Positions 34,323 through 42,620 of a DNA stretch of 64,000 nucleotides are shown here, in pieces. The position numbers and the translations under genes were made by a program. Position 1 is the first letter of the stretch. Every line of letters starts with the position of its first letter. Source of the stretch: Alteromonas profundi (GTDB lineage: Bacteria > Pseudomonadota > Gammaproteobacteria > Enterobacterales > Alteromonadaceae); the NCBI RefSeq assembly GCF_010500865.1, contig NZ_JAAAWN010000016.1, positions 1-64,000 on the forward strand. The letters run 5' to 3'. A model generated the notes under the pieces. The model was not told the origin of the DNA. It was given only the letters and a program-made list of their open reading frames with translations, and did not search any database.

Positions 34323-35602
34323 TGAGATAGGGATGTACCGGTCAGGCGTTGAATTTCAATATGCTGCAAATGCAGGCTTTCAAACGCTTCAAGCAACTGT
34401 GTTTGTGCGCTAAGTAATTCTCGGCGCACGCCGCTGTATTGGTTGTAACTAAGTTGGCCTTTTTCAAAAGCATTATTTGCTTCAGATAAGGCAGTTTCCA
34501 ACGTGGGCACAATGTCTGTTTGCACGGTGTGTATCACGTGCTGTGAATGCGCCATTTCCTGTAGCAATACATAAAGTTGTGCGTCCAATGATTGCATCAA
34601 CGCACTTTGTTCGCTGGCTAATACATCCTGCTCTGCTTGCAGAGCTGCAATCATCCCGGCATTGCGGTTGCCATCGCCCCACGGAATGGAAATCCCGGCA
34701 ACCAAACCAAAATCATCGGTCGCTTCATAGCGGCGTAGTCCGGCTGTGAACTGCCATTGGGGTTTAGCTTCTATTCGTGCCAGTTCCATTTGCGACTGGG
34801 CGATACGCTGGTCGCTAACGAACTGTTGTAAGCGAGGATTTTGCTTGAGCAGGGCCAGTTGGTTTTCAACCGATGGAACAGCCGGTACGCTGAGCAAATT
34901 GCCGTTCAGATGATAGTTCTGAGCAGGTTTACCCCACAGAGAGGCCAGTTGATACTGACTGGCCTTGAGTTCATGTTCTACGTCTTCTACGGCCAATTCC
35001 CGGCGTATCAGCTCTGCTTTTGCCAGTTGTACCTCAACACTTGAGCTCTTACCTGCTTTCACTCGCTTAGCTATCGCTTCTACCACTTCTTCTGCCTGAG
35101 TTGCGGCCATCTGATTTAGCTTAAGACGCTCTTGCTTAACCAGAATGTCGATATAGTGCTTGGCCACCAATGCAGACAAATCGAGTGCTTTAATCTGCTT
35201 TTCAAGTACCAGTTTTGTGGCTTCGCTTTTTGCGGCATTCACCCTGCTATCGATTTGTTCCTGCTGTAACAACCACGAATACGTCAGTGTTGATTGCGTG
35301 CTTTTTAGCGCACTATGTTCACCCGTACCCATCGCATCTTCAATCATCAGCCCAATTTGGGGACGTTCACCGACACCAGCTTGTTGAATACGCCCCTGCC
35401 AAACCTGCTCCTGTGACAGTAAAGCCTTCAATTCTGGGTGATAATTTAAGGTCATCATCACGGCTTCAGGTAGGCTGATAACCTGAGAAGTTTCCTCTGA
35501 TGCGGCTGTCGCTGATAAGAGTAAACCAACTCCGGCAAGTACAGCAGAAAACCGATAGCCAATCGGTTTTTTAGTCTTGCGTTTACAAAGAATTTCTTTC
35601 AT
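34319..35602 (-). CDS. czcC: CzcC-type outer-membrane efflux channel
   Basis: A 427-residue TolC-family protein with a signal peptide (about residues 1-36, ending TAASEE) and two repeats of long helices (coiled-coil segments with LKLNQMAATQAEEVVEAIAK and similar). It supplies the outer-membrane duct of the Czc efflux system. AAGGA lies 7 nt before ATG 35602. It follows the regulator genes blaI-like and M56 with a 13-nt gap, so regulation and efflux are one operon. Confidence 0.85.
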   Translation of the reverse strand: MKEILCKRKTKKPIGYRFSAVLAGVGLLLSATAASEETSQVISLPEAVMMTLNYHPELKALLSQEQVWQGRIQQAGVGERPQIGLMIEDAMGTGEHSALKSTQSTLTYSWLLQQEQIDSRVNAAKSEATKLVLEKQIKALDLSALVAKHYIDILVKQERLKLNQMAATQAEEVVEAIAKRVKAGKSSSVEVQLAKAELIRRELAVEDVEHELKASQYQLASLWGKPAQNYHLNGNLLSVPAVPSVENQLALLKQNPRLQQFVSDQRIAQSQMELARIEAKPQWQFTAGLRRYEATDDFGLVAGISIPWGDGNRNAGMIAALQAEQDVLASEQSALMQSLDAQLYVLLQEMAHSQHVIHTVQTDIVPTLETALSEANNAFEKGQLSYNQYSGVRRELLSAQTQLLEAFESLHLQHIEIQRLTGTSLSQ

Positions 35603-35615
35603 TCCCAGTCCTTAC

Positions 35616-36611
35616 TTAATGGGTGAAAAAGGTTTCGATAATGTGGTGGAGACTATCAACCGTAGAAGCGGTTAACAGAGGCGCAGAAGCAAACAATATG
35701 ATTGCAAAGCCCATTGCTAGTCGGGACGAAGACATCACCGGGCTAATAAGGCTTTGCACGCGCACACTGGTTTGATCATTACCGAAATAGCTCGTTTGCA
35801 AGCCATCGCAGCCCATGTTGTTGTGCATGGAGTCTACACTTCGCTGCATGCGTGCGACATTAATCAAGGTTTGAGCAACATCTAAGTTGTCATATTCCTT
35901 GGTCACCGCACTATCTGCCATCTGCTCGGTCAATAAAGTAAATTGCTTGATAAGTTCACGCGTCGCAGTAATAGGGAAAAAAGCCGCAAATGTCGCAAAG
36001 ACAACTTTGAATAAAGGATCGCGCGATTCAACATGCGCTATTTCATGGCGGACGATGATATCCAACTCCTGCTCATTAACCCGTTCTTTGAGCGCGGTTG
36101 TAACATAGATTTTCGGAGACAGCAGCCCTGTGGTAAAGGCTGCCGGTATTGGCAGCGGTAACGAATAATACCCCTGCTTACCGTTGATATGCTGTAATTT
36201 GATATCAGATAAGCCAATCAAATCTGCCATCGATGATGCTTGCTTTCTACGAATATAAACGGTTCTTGTCACTGACCAGAGCAAATATGCAGAGGCCGAT
36301 AACAAGGTAACAGCATGCCAACTGGTGAAACTAAAAATATCGACGTGGTGCCAGTGCGCAAAGTCGTTTAGCAAAGCCGCGGGGAATATGTCTTGCTGCC
36401 TCGGCCAGAAAAATCCTACGCAACTGATTGCGATCCACCACGGCGCAGTCACTAATGACCACAAGATGACTTTGCGAATCCCAAAGGTGAATTGTGCTAT
36501 TCGGTGAAGAGTGAATGGTGAAATAACGGCAATGAAAACCACACTGATAGCAAATACCAGCACAGCAATGCTCAGTAAATTCAGTGTTATTGCCATATTT
36601 CCCACCAACAT
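35616..36611 (-). CDS. M56 (BlaR1/MecR1-like) membrane peptidase
   Basis: A 331-residue membrane protein with four helices and a cytosolic zinc-metallopeptidase loop: HEIAH (HEXXH) in VRHEIAHVESRDP near residue 185. BlaR1-type proteins sense a signal and cause cleavage of the BlaI repressor. This one lacks the C-terminal penicillin-binding sensor domain of BlaR1, ending soon after the last helix. It is coupled to the BlaI-type gene upstream (5-nt gap) and is followed by czcCBA, so it likely senses metal rather than beta-lactam; that is inference. The start may be ATG 36611 or 36596. Confidence 0.8.
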   Translation of the reverse strand: MLVGNMAITLNLLSIAVLVFAISVVFIAVISPFTLHRIAQFTFGIRKVILWSLVTAPWWIAISCVGFFWPRQQDIFPAALLNDFAHWHHVDIFSFTSWHAVTLLSASAYLLWSVTRTVYIRRKQASSMADLIGLSDIKLQHINGKQGYYSLPLPIPAAFTTGLLSPKIYVTTALKERVNEQELDIIVRHEIAHVESRDPLFKVVFATFAAFFPITATRELIKQFTLLTEQMADSAVTKEYDNLDVAQTLINVARMQRSVDSMHNNMGCDGLQTSYFGNDQTSVRVQSLISPVMSSSRLAMGFAIILFASAPLLTASTVDSLHHIIETFFTH

Positions 36612-36616
36612 GTTCG

Positions 36617-36997
36617 TTAGTTCCCTTTGCGCAACTTGCGTTGTTGTTCTATCAACTGTTCCAGCTTATCAAGTTGGGCATCATCCAGATTGGCAGAAGC
36701 TGAGCTGAATGCTGCAATCAAGCTATGCTCACCGTCTTCAACAAAATCGCTGGTCACGTTGGTGATAAGCGTCGCTATCAATGCTTCCCTGTCTACTTTT
36801 GCTCGGTAACAATAGGCGTGCCCCTGTTTGGTTCGGCTCAACAAACCTTTTTTAAACAAGCGATCCAAGGTGCTCTGAATGGTATTGAGTGAATTCCCAC
36901 GAGACTGCCCAAGCACGGCATGTACTTGTTTCGCGTCAGCTTCAGACGCATTCCACAGATACTGCAAAACCTGTTTTTCTAATTCACCTAACTGCAT
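36617..36997 (-). CDS. BlaI/MecI/CopY-type repressor
   Basis: A 126-residue winged-helix repressor (MQLGELEKQVLQYLWNASE, then LNTIQSTLDRLFKKGLLSR as recognition region), followed by the dimerisation helices. The family is inactivated by proteolysis (BlaI/MecI) or metal binding (CopY). No CopY-type CXC metal hook is present, so proteolysis by the neighbouring M56 peptidase is the likely mode. ATG 36997 is chosen over an upstream start at 37054 because the latter would overlap the operator and begin with non-family residues. First gene of the metal operon. Confidence 0.88.
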   Translation of the reverse strand: MQLGELEKQVLQYLWNASEADAKQVHAVLGQSRGNSLNTIQSTLDRLFKKGLLSRTKQGHAYCYRAKVDREALIATLITNVTSDFVEDGEHSLIAAFSSASANLDDAQLDKLEQLIEQQRKLRKGN

Positions 36998-37027
36998 AAC
37001 ACTATTCTCTTCCAATAATAGTGTTAT
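36996..37027. promoter_or_regulatory. 11-bp-arm operator palindrome at repressor start
   Basis: A perfect inverted repeat ATAACACTATT (36996-37006) / AATAGTGTTAT (37017-37027) with a 10-bp spacer, overlapping the start codon of the BlaI-type gene and lying between it and the divergent DUF3147 gene. It is a likely binding site for the repressor and could control both directions. Confidence 0.75.
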
Positions 37028-37078
37028 AGTTACAAAAAAAAAACCGATAGGCAATCGGTTTTTTGAGGTGGAGGTAAT

Positions 37079-37432
37079 ATGGGTTGGTTAATTACAAAGT
37101 ATTTAGTGACTGCGGCAGTCGTCGTCGCTGCTTCTGAAGTTGCAAAGCGCAGTGATAAGCTAGGCGCACTTATTGTGGCACTCCCGATGGTAACCATTCT
37201 AGCCATGATCTGGCTGTACGTTGAAAAGCAACCGATGGAAAAGATAGCCAACCATGCTTGGTATACTTTCTGGTACGTTGTACCTACATTACCAATGTTT
37301 CTGATCTTTCCATCACTTCTTCATCGCTTTGGCTTTTGGCCGGCATTAGCGATGAGTGCTGGGATAACAGTGGTGTGTTTTGGGGTATTTGCACTTGTTC
37401 TCAAGCTAATTGGAATCAATCTGATATCTTAA
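37079..37432 (+). CDS. DUF3147 family membrane protein
   Basis: A 117-residue protein with four helices (about residues 4-19, 29-46, 61-80, 90-114) fitting the DUF3147 family: GWLITKYLVTAAVVVAASEVAKR at the start and LIVALPMVTILAMIW. A strong GAGGTGGAGG precedes ATG 37079. It is divergent from the BlaI-type gene and shares the operator region, so it may respond to the same metal signal. Function unknown. Confidence 0.75.
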   Translation: MGWLITKYLVTAAVVVAASEVAKRSDKLGALIVALPMVTILAMIWLYVEKQPMEKIANHAWYTFWYVVPTLPMFLIFPSLLHRFGFWPALAMSAGITVVCFGVFALVLKLIGINLIS

Positions 37433-37691
37433 CTTACTAAATAGATTGGCATTTTCTTAACATTTTTGAATGTCCGATTTTGACACAAATCGGTGGTTCG
37501 ACATCTCGACATTGACCGTCTGCTATTTGTCTGAAGCGGACCAGCGCATTGGTTGTGGTCAATGTCCGCTTTACTCATAGCCGATCTCTGTCCCCCAGAG
37601 TGCAAACTTCTACTTCACGTAAACAACAGCCCTTCGTAATTGATACCTTTCTATTATCTAAAATGTCAGAACAAGTTGAGACTCACCAAAT
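37433..37691. other. intergenic, island boundary
   Basis: No gene. A stretch at about 37530-37580 (ending CAATGTCCGCTTTACTC) resembles non-coding scars often left between genes, but I cannot assign it. Confidence 0.3.
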
Positions 37692-38411
37692 TTAGCTTTT
37701 GAAAACTTCTTTTAAAATAAAAACATGACCAATAGACATTAGCTTTCTATCCTCAACTTTTACATCAATGTCACCATTATAACGAATAAAGTGCGGCTTA
37801 TATCTGACCTGTACTATCATTGAATTTCGGAAACCATCACGAATTGATTCTACTTTTTTCAAAAATAGACTGTCTCGATCTTCTACCCTATTCTTATCGC
37901 ATGTCACATTGATTGCGACCATTGGTATAAGCTTGTTATTCGCACGAATATTACTAATTGTATCTTTTGGTGAATTGAATAGCAGTGTCTCCATATCTAT
38001 ATCGAGAAGCTGATCCGTTGCTTTGTTTAACGCCTTTTAAATTCTATTGTTGTTGTTGTTGTTGGTTGCGCTGGTTCTTACAGCTTTGCATTCAATAAAA
38101 GTGGCGTGTCTCTTACTGAATAGACCTATATCAATGCGCCCCTTTGATTCATTTTTATTTCGTGTAGCGGTCAGCTCCGATACTGGATAAAAGACCGCCT
38201 TGTCATTTCTCTGTAGATTGTAGGCAGATTGCATAATGAGCGGTGTCAGCGATATTTCCTTAGCGGCTGTAGGCAGGCACAGTACTGGCACAATGGGCAC
38301 GCTGTTTCTATATTCGACAATCTGGTTACAGACTTCGTCCATTAGCCCTCTAAGCGACACCAATATGTTGTAGGGCGCAAAAATTTTCCATGTGTTATCT
38401 TCAATCAACAT
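37692..38411 (-). pseudogene. nuclease-like gene split by one in-frame stop
   Basis: Two minus-strand frames (38411-38037 and 37994-37692) are in the same reading frame and separated only by one TAA at 38039-38037. Read through, they give one protein of about 239 residues. The first part ends with GRIDIGLFSKRHATFIECKAV, a D-X10-EXK pattern typical of PD-(D/E)XK nucleases; the sequence after the stop (KALNKATDQLLDID) continues naturally. A run of six CAA units (six Asn codons) sits just before the stop. It overlaps the upstream RHH gene by 11 nt. Either the gene is broken, the base is an error, or two polypeptides are made. Confidence 0.6.
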
Positions 38412-39024
38412 TATTACTCCTTGCTATTAATTTCACTACGCTGTTATATAAGTCTGACTGGTTGAGCGCTTCTTGGCGGGGATTGCCGGTACGCTTTTTT
38501 GTTTGCTTTGCAGCTCTCCAGCCTTCGTTGAACGCCAGCGCGATCATTAACGATAAGCGCTCTCTGTCGTAGTTTTTCAGTCTTTTGGTAAAGCTGTCGA
38601 GCATCAATTCGGTGCTATCAAAGTTTCCTTCGCCTAACCGCTGCTTAGCCAGGTCCACATCGTGTTCATACTCGCGATAGTCCGGTGACAATAAAAAGTC
38701 TATCGCCTCTTCCAATGTGTCGGCGCCCACCTGCGCTTTAAACTTATCAAGCATATTAAGAGAATGTGATTTTAATTGAAGGTTTTTTATTCCTCTTTTT
38801 TCTCTGTGTTTGTGCGCTCTAAATCTATTTTGAAGCTTTTTAATGGCATCTTGAGTAATTATTTTTCTAAGGCAATCATAAGTCTTTTTAGGCTCTAAAA
38901 AATTAATATCTTCATCGCTTATAATTTCTTTTTCGCCACTTATAAAATCGTCGCTTTTTAAAGATGAAATGAATTTATCAAAATTATTTTCTATATATTC
39001 CTGCCAAACCGTATCGTTGCTCAC
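38401..39024 (-). CDS. RHH-domain DNA-binding protein (MatP-like layout)
   Basis: A 207-residue basic protein. Residues about 85-120 (IKNLQLKSHSLNMLDKFK, then TLEEAIDFLLS) form a ribbon-helix-helix pattern, preceded by a basic helix (LQNRFRAHKHREKRG). This order of basic helical segment, strand and RHH recalls MatP, which organises the terminus region, but the match is structural only and the rest differs. It overlaps the nuclease-like gene, so the two form an operon. Two 16-bp palindromes in the divergent promoter region are probable binding sites. Confidence 0.55.
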   Translation of the reverse strand: MSNDTVWQEYIENNFDKFISSLKSDDFISGEKEIISDEDINFLEPKKTYDCLRKIITQDAIKKLQNRFRAHKHREKRGIKNLQLKSHSLNMLDKFKAQVGADTLEEAIDFLLSPDYREYEHDVDLAKQRLGEGNFDSTELMLDSFTKRLKNYDRERLSLMIALAFNEGWRAAKQTKKRTGNPRQEALNQSDLYNSVVKLIARSNNVD

Positions 39025-39041
39025 TACCCTGCCCTGCGTTT

Positions 39042-39119
39042 GCGTTACTTATAACGCTTTTATATCACGACTGTAGCTACCCTACTATTGTTATTTTGTG
39101 CAAGCGTTATATGTAACGC
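39042..39119. promoter_or_regulatory. paired palindromes GCGTTA-N4-TAACGC
   Basis: Two 16-bp palindromes, GCGTTACTTATAACGC (39042-39057) and GCGTTATATGTAACGC (39104-39119), with identical arms and different centres, 62 bp apart. They lie between the divergent RHH gene and the tyrosine recombinase gene, so one regulator probably controls both. Confidence 0.75.
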
Positions 39120-39185
39120 TTTATTTACTCTCTTTGCTGTGCTATTTTATTATTATAGATAATTACAGTTATATCGATTAATAGC

Positions 39186-40157
39186 ATGGCAAATGAAATC
39201 GCGTTAGCGCAAAGCGACTTTTCGCTGAATGAAGAACATCGAACGCTGGTGGTTCAAAATTTAACTGAGCTAAGAGACTCAGTGTGGGAAACGATGTCGC
39301 TGAATACGCGTAAGGCTTATCAGTCTGATTTCAATCAATACCTTAAGTTTTGTCGGGCACATGCATTGCCGGCACTGGCAAGTGATTGGAAAATTACTAA
39401 GACTGCATGCCAGGCGTTCTTCGATGAACTTATGGCGTCTGAGCTTAAACATCACACCATCAAACGAAAGCTCGCGTCGGTGCGCTTTTTCATTGGCGTA
39501 AGCGAGTTACCCGACCCATGGAAGCACTCCAAGCTTTTCAGTCGTTATGTGAATGGGAGGCTTAAAGAAAAACCAGCGGCGCAAAAGCAAGCAAAGCCAT
39601 TAAAGTTAAATGATGTGCGTGTAGCAAATCGTGTGTTAAATGTAGACTCGTTATTGGGTTTACGCGATGCGGTGCTGGTCAATGTCGCACTCGATACACT
39701 TTTTCGCGCATCCAACATTCTGGCCATTGAAGTCAATCATATCGACTGGCAAGCTAAGACAGTATTTGCCCCGCGTTCCAAAACGGATCAATCGGGTGAA
39801 GGCCACTACGGGTATTTGTCTGACGAAACTGCAGAGTTACTGACAAAGTGGCTCGATAACGCAAAAATTACTGATGGTTATATATTTCGCAAGCTCTCCC
39901 CTAAACAAACTGTTCAGAAAGAGCCTATGCAATACCAGGCACTACTGAAGAGGTATGAGGCTATAGGTATGGCCATCAACACCGATGGTAAATTTACCTG
40001 CCACAGCACGCGCACCGGTGGTGTTCTCACGCTCATGGAGGCTGACGTTCCTATGGCAGAAATTGTGCTTTCGGGGAACTGGAAAAGCGAAGCCATGGCT
40101 ATACGCTACGCTCAACAATATCAAGCTGGTAAAACGGGTATGGCCAAAGTTAGGTGA
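39186..40157 (+). CDS. tyrosine recombinase/integrase
   Basis: A 323-residue phage-type integrase. The N-terminal SAM-like core-binding domain (about residues 15-120, NTRKAYQSDFNQYLKFC) is followed by the catalytic domain with the first Arg in TLFRASNILAIE, Lys in SKTDQSGEG, CHSTRTGG (H-X2-R), GNWKS and the presumed nucleophile Tyr in AIRYAQQY. It cuts and rejoins DNA at a specific site. It is divergent from the RHH gene with shared palindromes. No att duplication could be defined, so which DNA it moves is unknown. Length is normal; it appears intact. Confidence 0.88.
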   Translation: MANEIALAQSDFSLNEEHRTLVVQNLTELRDSVWETMSLNTRKAYQSDFNQYLKFCRAHALPALASDWKITKTACQAFFDELMASELKHHTIKRKLASVRFFIGVSELPDPWKHSKLFSRYVNGRLKEKPAAQKQAKPLKLNDVRVANRVLNVDSLLGLRDAVLVNVALDTLFRASNILAIEVNHIDWQAKTVFAPRSKTDQSGEGHYGYLSDETAELLTKWLDNAKITDGYIFRKLSPKQTVQKEPMQYQALLKRYEAIGMAINTDGKFTCHSTRTGGVLTLMEADVPMAEIVLSGNWKSEAMAIRYAQQYQAGKTGMAKVR

Positions 40158-40247
40158 GCGAGCAGTTTGCCGATTATTAATAGTAGGTTGATAATGAGTC
40201 AGGCTACTTTAAAATCAAATTTCACTTTACTATTTTAGGAATTATAA

Positions 40248-40838
40248 ATGATAAAAAGGATTATTTTCTCAACCCTCCCTGTGGTTTCAATCTCATTATT
40301 CGGTTGTGGTGCGACTCTGCCCGGCTATAATTCTGGACTATCCTACGAAGATGTTGCGGCGAAGAGGACACCACTTTTTGAACGTGTAGAAGGCTGGTCT
40401 CTTCAACCAGAGTGCACTAATCTTATTGGCCATTTAATGTACGACTACCGCCATGTCTACAGTGAAGAGAACAGTATCCTTGTCGCTCCATTGCTGAAGT
40501 ATACAGATTATGACGTTAGAGGTAACCATGGCACTATGACCTATAGGCGTGGTAAGAATGCTGTTTACAGTTATACATTTTATAAAGACATTAACAGCAA
40601 CCTTTTAATCGAAGATAATAGTTATAAAGAAAACGATAGTACAAAGAACCCTAAGAATGCTTATTGCGCCTTTTGCACCGATGACGGGTTTACGGATTTT
40701 GCGCTAAAAACGCATACTTTTATCGCCGCAGAAATTAAAAAGCACAACAAAAACAAAACCTGCGATGATTTCCAAGAGTTTTTAGGGAATGAAGAGAAAA
40801 ATTACACTTCTGAGTTCTATGAAATCAGCTCGAAGTAA
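40248..40838 (+). CDS. hypothetical lipoprotein
   Basis: A 196-residue protein with a signal peptide and lipobox (ISLFGC, cysteine 20). Four further cysteines occur in the mature part, including CAFC near residue 143, so disulfides are likely. AGGA lies 9 nt before ATG 40248. I do not recognise the family. It stands alone downstream of the recombinase gene and may be cargo of the same island. Confidence 0.6.
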   Translation: MIKRIIFSTLPVVSISLFGCGATLPGYNSGLSYEDVAAKRTPLFERVEGWSLQPECTNLIGHLMYDYRHVYSEENSILVAPLLKYTDYDVRGNHGTMTYRRGKNAVYSYTFYKDINSNLLIEDNSYKENDSTKNPKNAYCAFCTDDGFTDFALKTHTFIAAEIKKHNKNKTCDDFQEFLGNEEKNYTSEFYEISSK

Positions 40839-41117
40839 TTCTTTATGTATTCACAACATCTAACTGTGTAAATAAAGCCCAAAGTCGAAATAAATTGATG
40901 CGGAGTCTTGGAAGACTACTTAGGTTTGAAGTACACTTGAGGTGGCTTCAACCCTTGAGGTTGATGATACAAAAAGGAGGGCCATATTTTGACCAAATTT
41001 TTGAATTACTCTCGGCATCCAGAATAGGGGACAGAGAGCCATGGCCGGAGGGAAAGCTCCCCTTGTTCAGCTTGGATGCTCACAGCATGAAATACCCTAC
41101 CGGCCACCTCTTCACAG
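40839..41117. other. intergenic
   Basis: No convincing gene; a plus-strand frame at 40895-41140 has no start signal and lies antisense to the small interrupted gene. Confidence 0.35.
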
Positions 41118-41204
41118 TTAAATTATCTTGTTTTTTTTAAGAAATTCCATCACAGCCTCTTGTGTACCAAATGCACCTAACAGCATCCTTCTAGCATGTA
41201 TCTT
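41118..41204 (-). pseudogene. 3' part of 52-residue gene interrupted by transposon
   Basis: Joined to 50189-50265 with one copy of the ATCTT target repeat removed, this gives a clean 52-residue minus-strand frame: MREPPVVLVKTWYELLLKAE, then charged helix, HARRMLLGAFGTQEAV, and EFLKKNKII before the stop. This part holds the last 27 codons. The protein is small, helical and basic; family unknown. Confidence 0.65.
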
Positions 41205-41279
41205 GGACCAGCGGGGGCATTTGAACGAAAACCTACGGTTTTGAATCCTGTGGCACCCTCGAAACCGTAGGTTTCCGTC
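41205..41279 (+). repeat. left terminal inverted repeat
   Basis: 75 bp starting GGACCAGCGGGGGC. It contains an internal inverted pair of ACCTACGGTTT-type motifs (41232-41243 region and 41262-41274 region). Confidence 0.9.
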
Positions 41280-41363
41280 AGATAGCCGCTAACCCGGCAT
41301 TTGCCCTTAAAACTTGGTCATCTTTGGAACATTACCGAATATTCAATGCTGTGACAGCCTTTT

Positions 41364-42413
41364 TCATAGCGAACCCTGGAGTTGTTTGAATTGTCCTAGG
41401 ATCATCGCCTTTTCCTGAAGAATTACCTTGTTCTCATCGGTCAGATACGTCACTTTATCCTGGATGGTTTTCAACTCGGTTTTGGTGGCCTTCAAAGCTT
41501 GGGATAACACGGCCAATTCCTTATCGACATCTGCTTTCTGAGCAGTGAGAGCTGCTATTTTTTCTGCCAATTGCTCATTTTTATGCTGGTATTCCTGGTT
41601 CTTCGTCATGGCGTCTTCAAGGTTGCGCTTCAGGTTCTGGGTCTCATCTACCTTTCCGTTCAAATCCCTGTTTAGCGTCGCATTGGTCTGTTCAAGTTTA
41701 TCGGCATTGCTTTGTAACTGCGCATTGGCATCAAATAACTCGGACGCTCTTGACTCAGCCTGGTCGAACCGGTGTTGCAGTTCCTGCATCTGGTCTTTCA
41801 ACCCCTGGGTATCGATCCGGAACTGTTCGCGTTCTTGCTGACGGTCTTCGGCAGTGCGCTGCTGATAATGTTCAAAATGATCGCGGATGTCCTTATTTTC
41901 CTGCTTAAGTTCCGCAATACTTTCCTTTAATTCAGCGGTTCGCACAATGGCTTCGTCTCGTTGGGCCTCGGCTTTGACCAGGCTGATACGCACATCTTCC
42001 AGAGACTTGTCTAACGCGCTTTTTTCTTTGTTCTGCCGTTCAATCTGGCTCTCAAGATCCTGTTGTCGGGCAGTAAGTTGCGCGATGGTGTTTTTGGAAT
42101 CGGCCAATTCTTTGCGGAGTTCTTTATTTGACGCCTCAAATTCCTGACGGGTCTCCTCAATACGGTGGTCGGCCATCTGCTGTACCCGCTCGTGGAGTGA
42201 TTTCACTACCTCCACCAGGTCGTTCGGGAGTCCACCGATATCGGCTGCCTCTCCGTTGTCTGATCGCCAACGCTTGAGCAGCGGCGCGATGGTGCTTTTG
42301 CTGCCGGTGCCCATATGTTCCCGCACTCGATCCACCGTAGGCTCCTGGCCTTGGGTTTTGATGGCTTCGGCGGCTTTGGCGACATCGTGGAAAGTGACTC
42401 CGGCGCGTGCCAT
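41364..42413 (-). CDS. tnpT: TnpT, KfrA-like coiled-coil resolution accessory protein
   Basis: A 349-residue protein with an N-terminal KfrA-type DNA-binding domain (GVTFHDVAKAAEAIKTQGQEPTVDRVREHMGTGSKSTIAPLL, about residues 5-45; quoted in parts: GVTFHDVAKAAEAI, TVDRVREHMGTGS) and a very long coiled coil (about 90-345). In Tn4651, TnpT binds the rst site and assists TnpS in cointegrate resolution. ATG 42413 (AGAGGA 9 nt upstream) is chosen; an upstream extension to 42617 would run through the resolution site. It is divergent from tnpS. Confidence 0.82.
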   Translation of the reverse strand: MARAGVTFHDVAKAAEAIKTQGQEPTVDRVREHMGTGSKSTIAPLLKRWRSDNGEAADIGGLPNDLVEVVKSLHERVQQMADHRIEETRQEFEASNKELRKELADSKNTIAQLTARQQDLESQIERQNKEKSALDKSLEDVRISLVKAEAQRDEAIVRTAELKESIAELKQENKDIRDHFEHYQQRTAEDRQQEREQFRIDTQGLKDQMQELQHRFDQAESRASELFDANAQLQSNADKLEQTNATLNRDLNGKVDETQNLKRNLEDAMTKNQEYQHKNEQLAEKIAALTAQKADVDKELAVLSQALKATKTELKTIQDKVTYLTDENKVILQEKAMILGQFKQLQGSL

Positions 42414-42620
42414 AGGGAGATTTCCTCTCAAACTATTTAGTAACGTATTATGTAACACGTAATATAACATTATATTTATGCTTATCAAAGTTTCTTGAGT
42501 TTCAATTTTTAACCTTCGATAATCAAGGTTATCGTTGGCTATGGTATTAAGCTGAAAATCTTCTGCTTGTAACGCCGGTACATAGCCGCCTTTCTGGTGA
42601 CACCGATAGGAATCCAATTC
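42414..42620. promoter_or_regulatory. candidate rst resolution site and divergent promoters
   Basis: The tnpT-tnpS intergenic region. A core-like inverted repeat TAACCTT / AAGGTTA with 8-bp spacer lies at 42510-42531, overlapping a second one CGATAA / TTATCG at 42517-42534; this geometry fits a tyrosine-recombinase crossover site. Repeated GTAAC motifs at about 42430-42470 are possible TnpT-binding sites. Confidence 0.6.

Noticed and set aside
37530-37580. Possible right-end repeat of the TniA/TniB transposon
   Set aside because: Only a loose resemblance to the GTGG repeats at 12119-12258; no ordered array or spacing match.
40895-41140. 81-codon plus-strand frame before the transposon
   Set aside because: No ribosome binding site, and its end is antisense to the reconstructed 52-residue gene.
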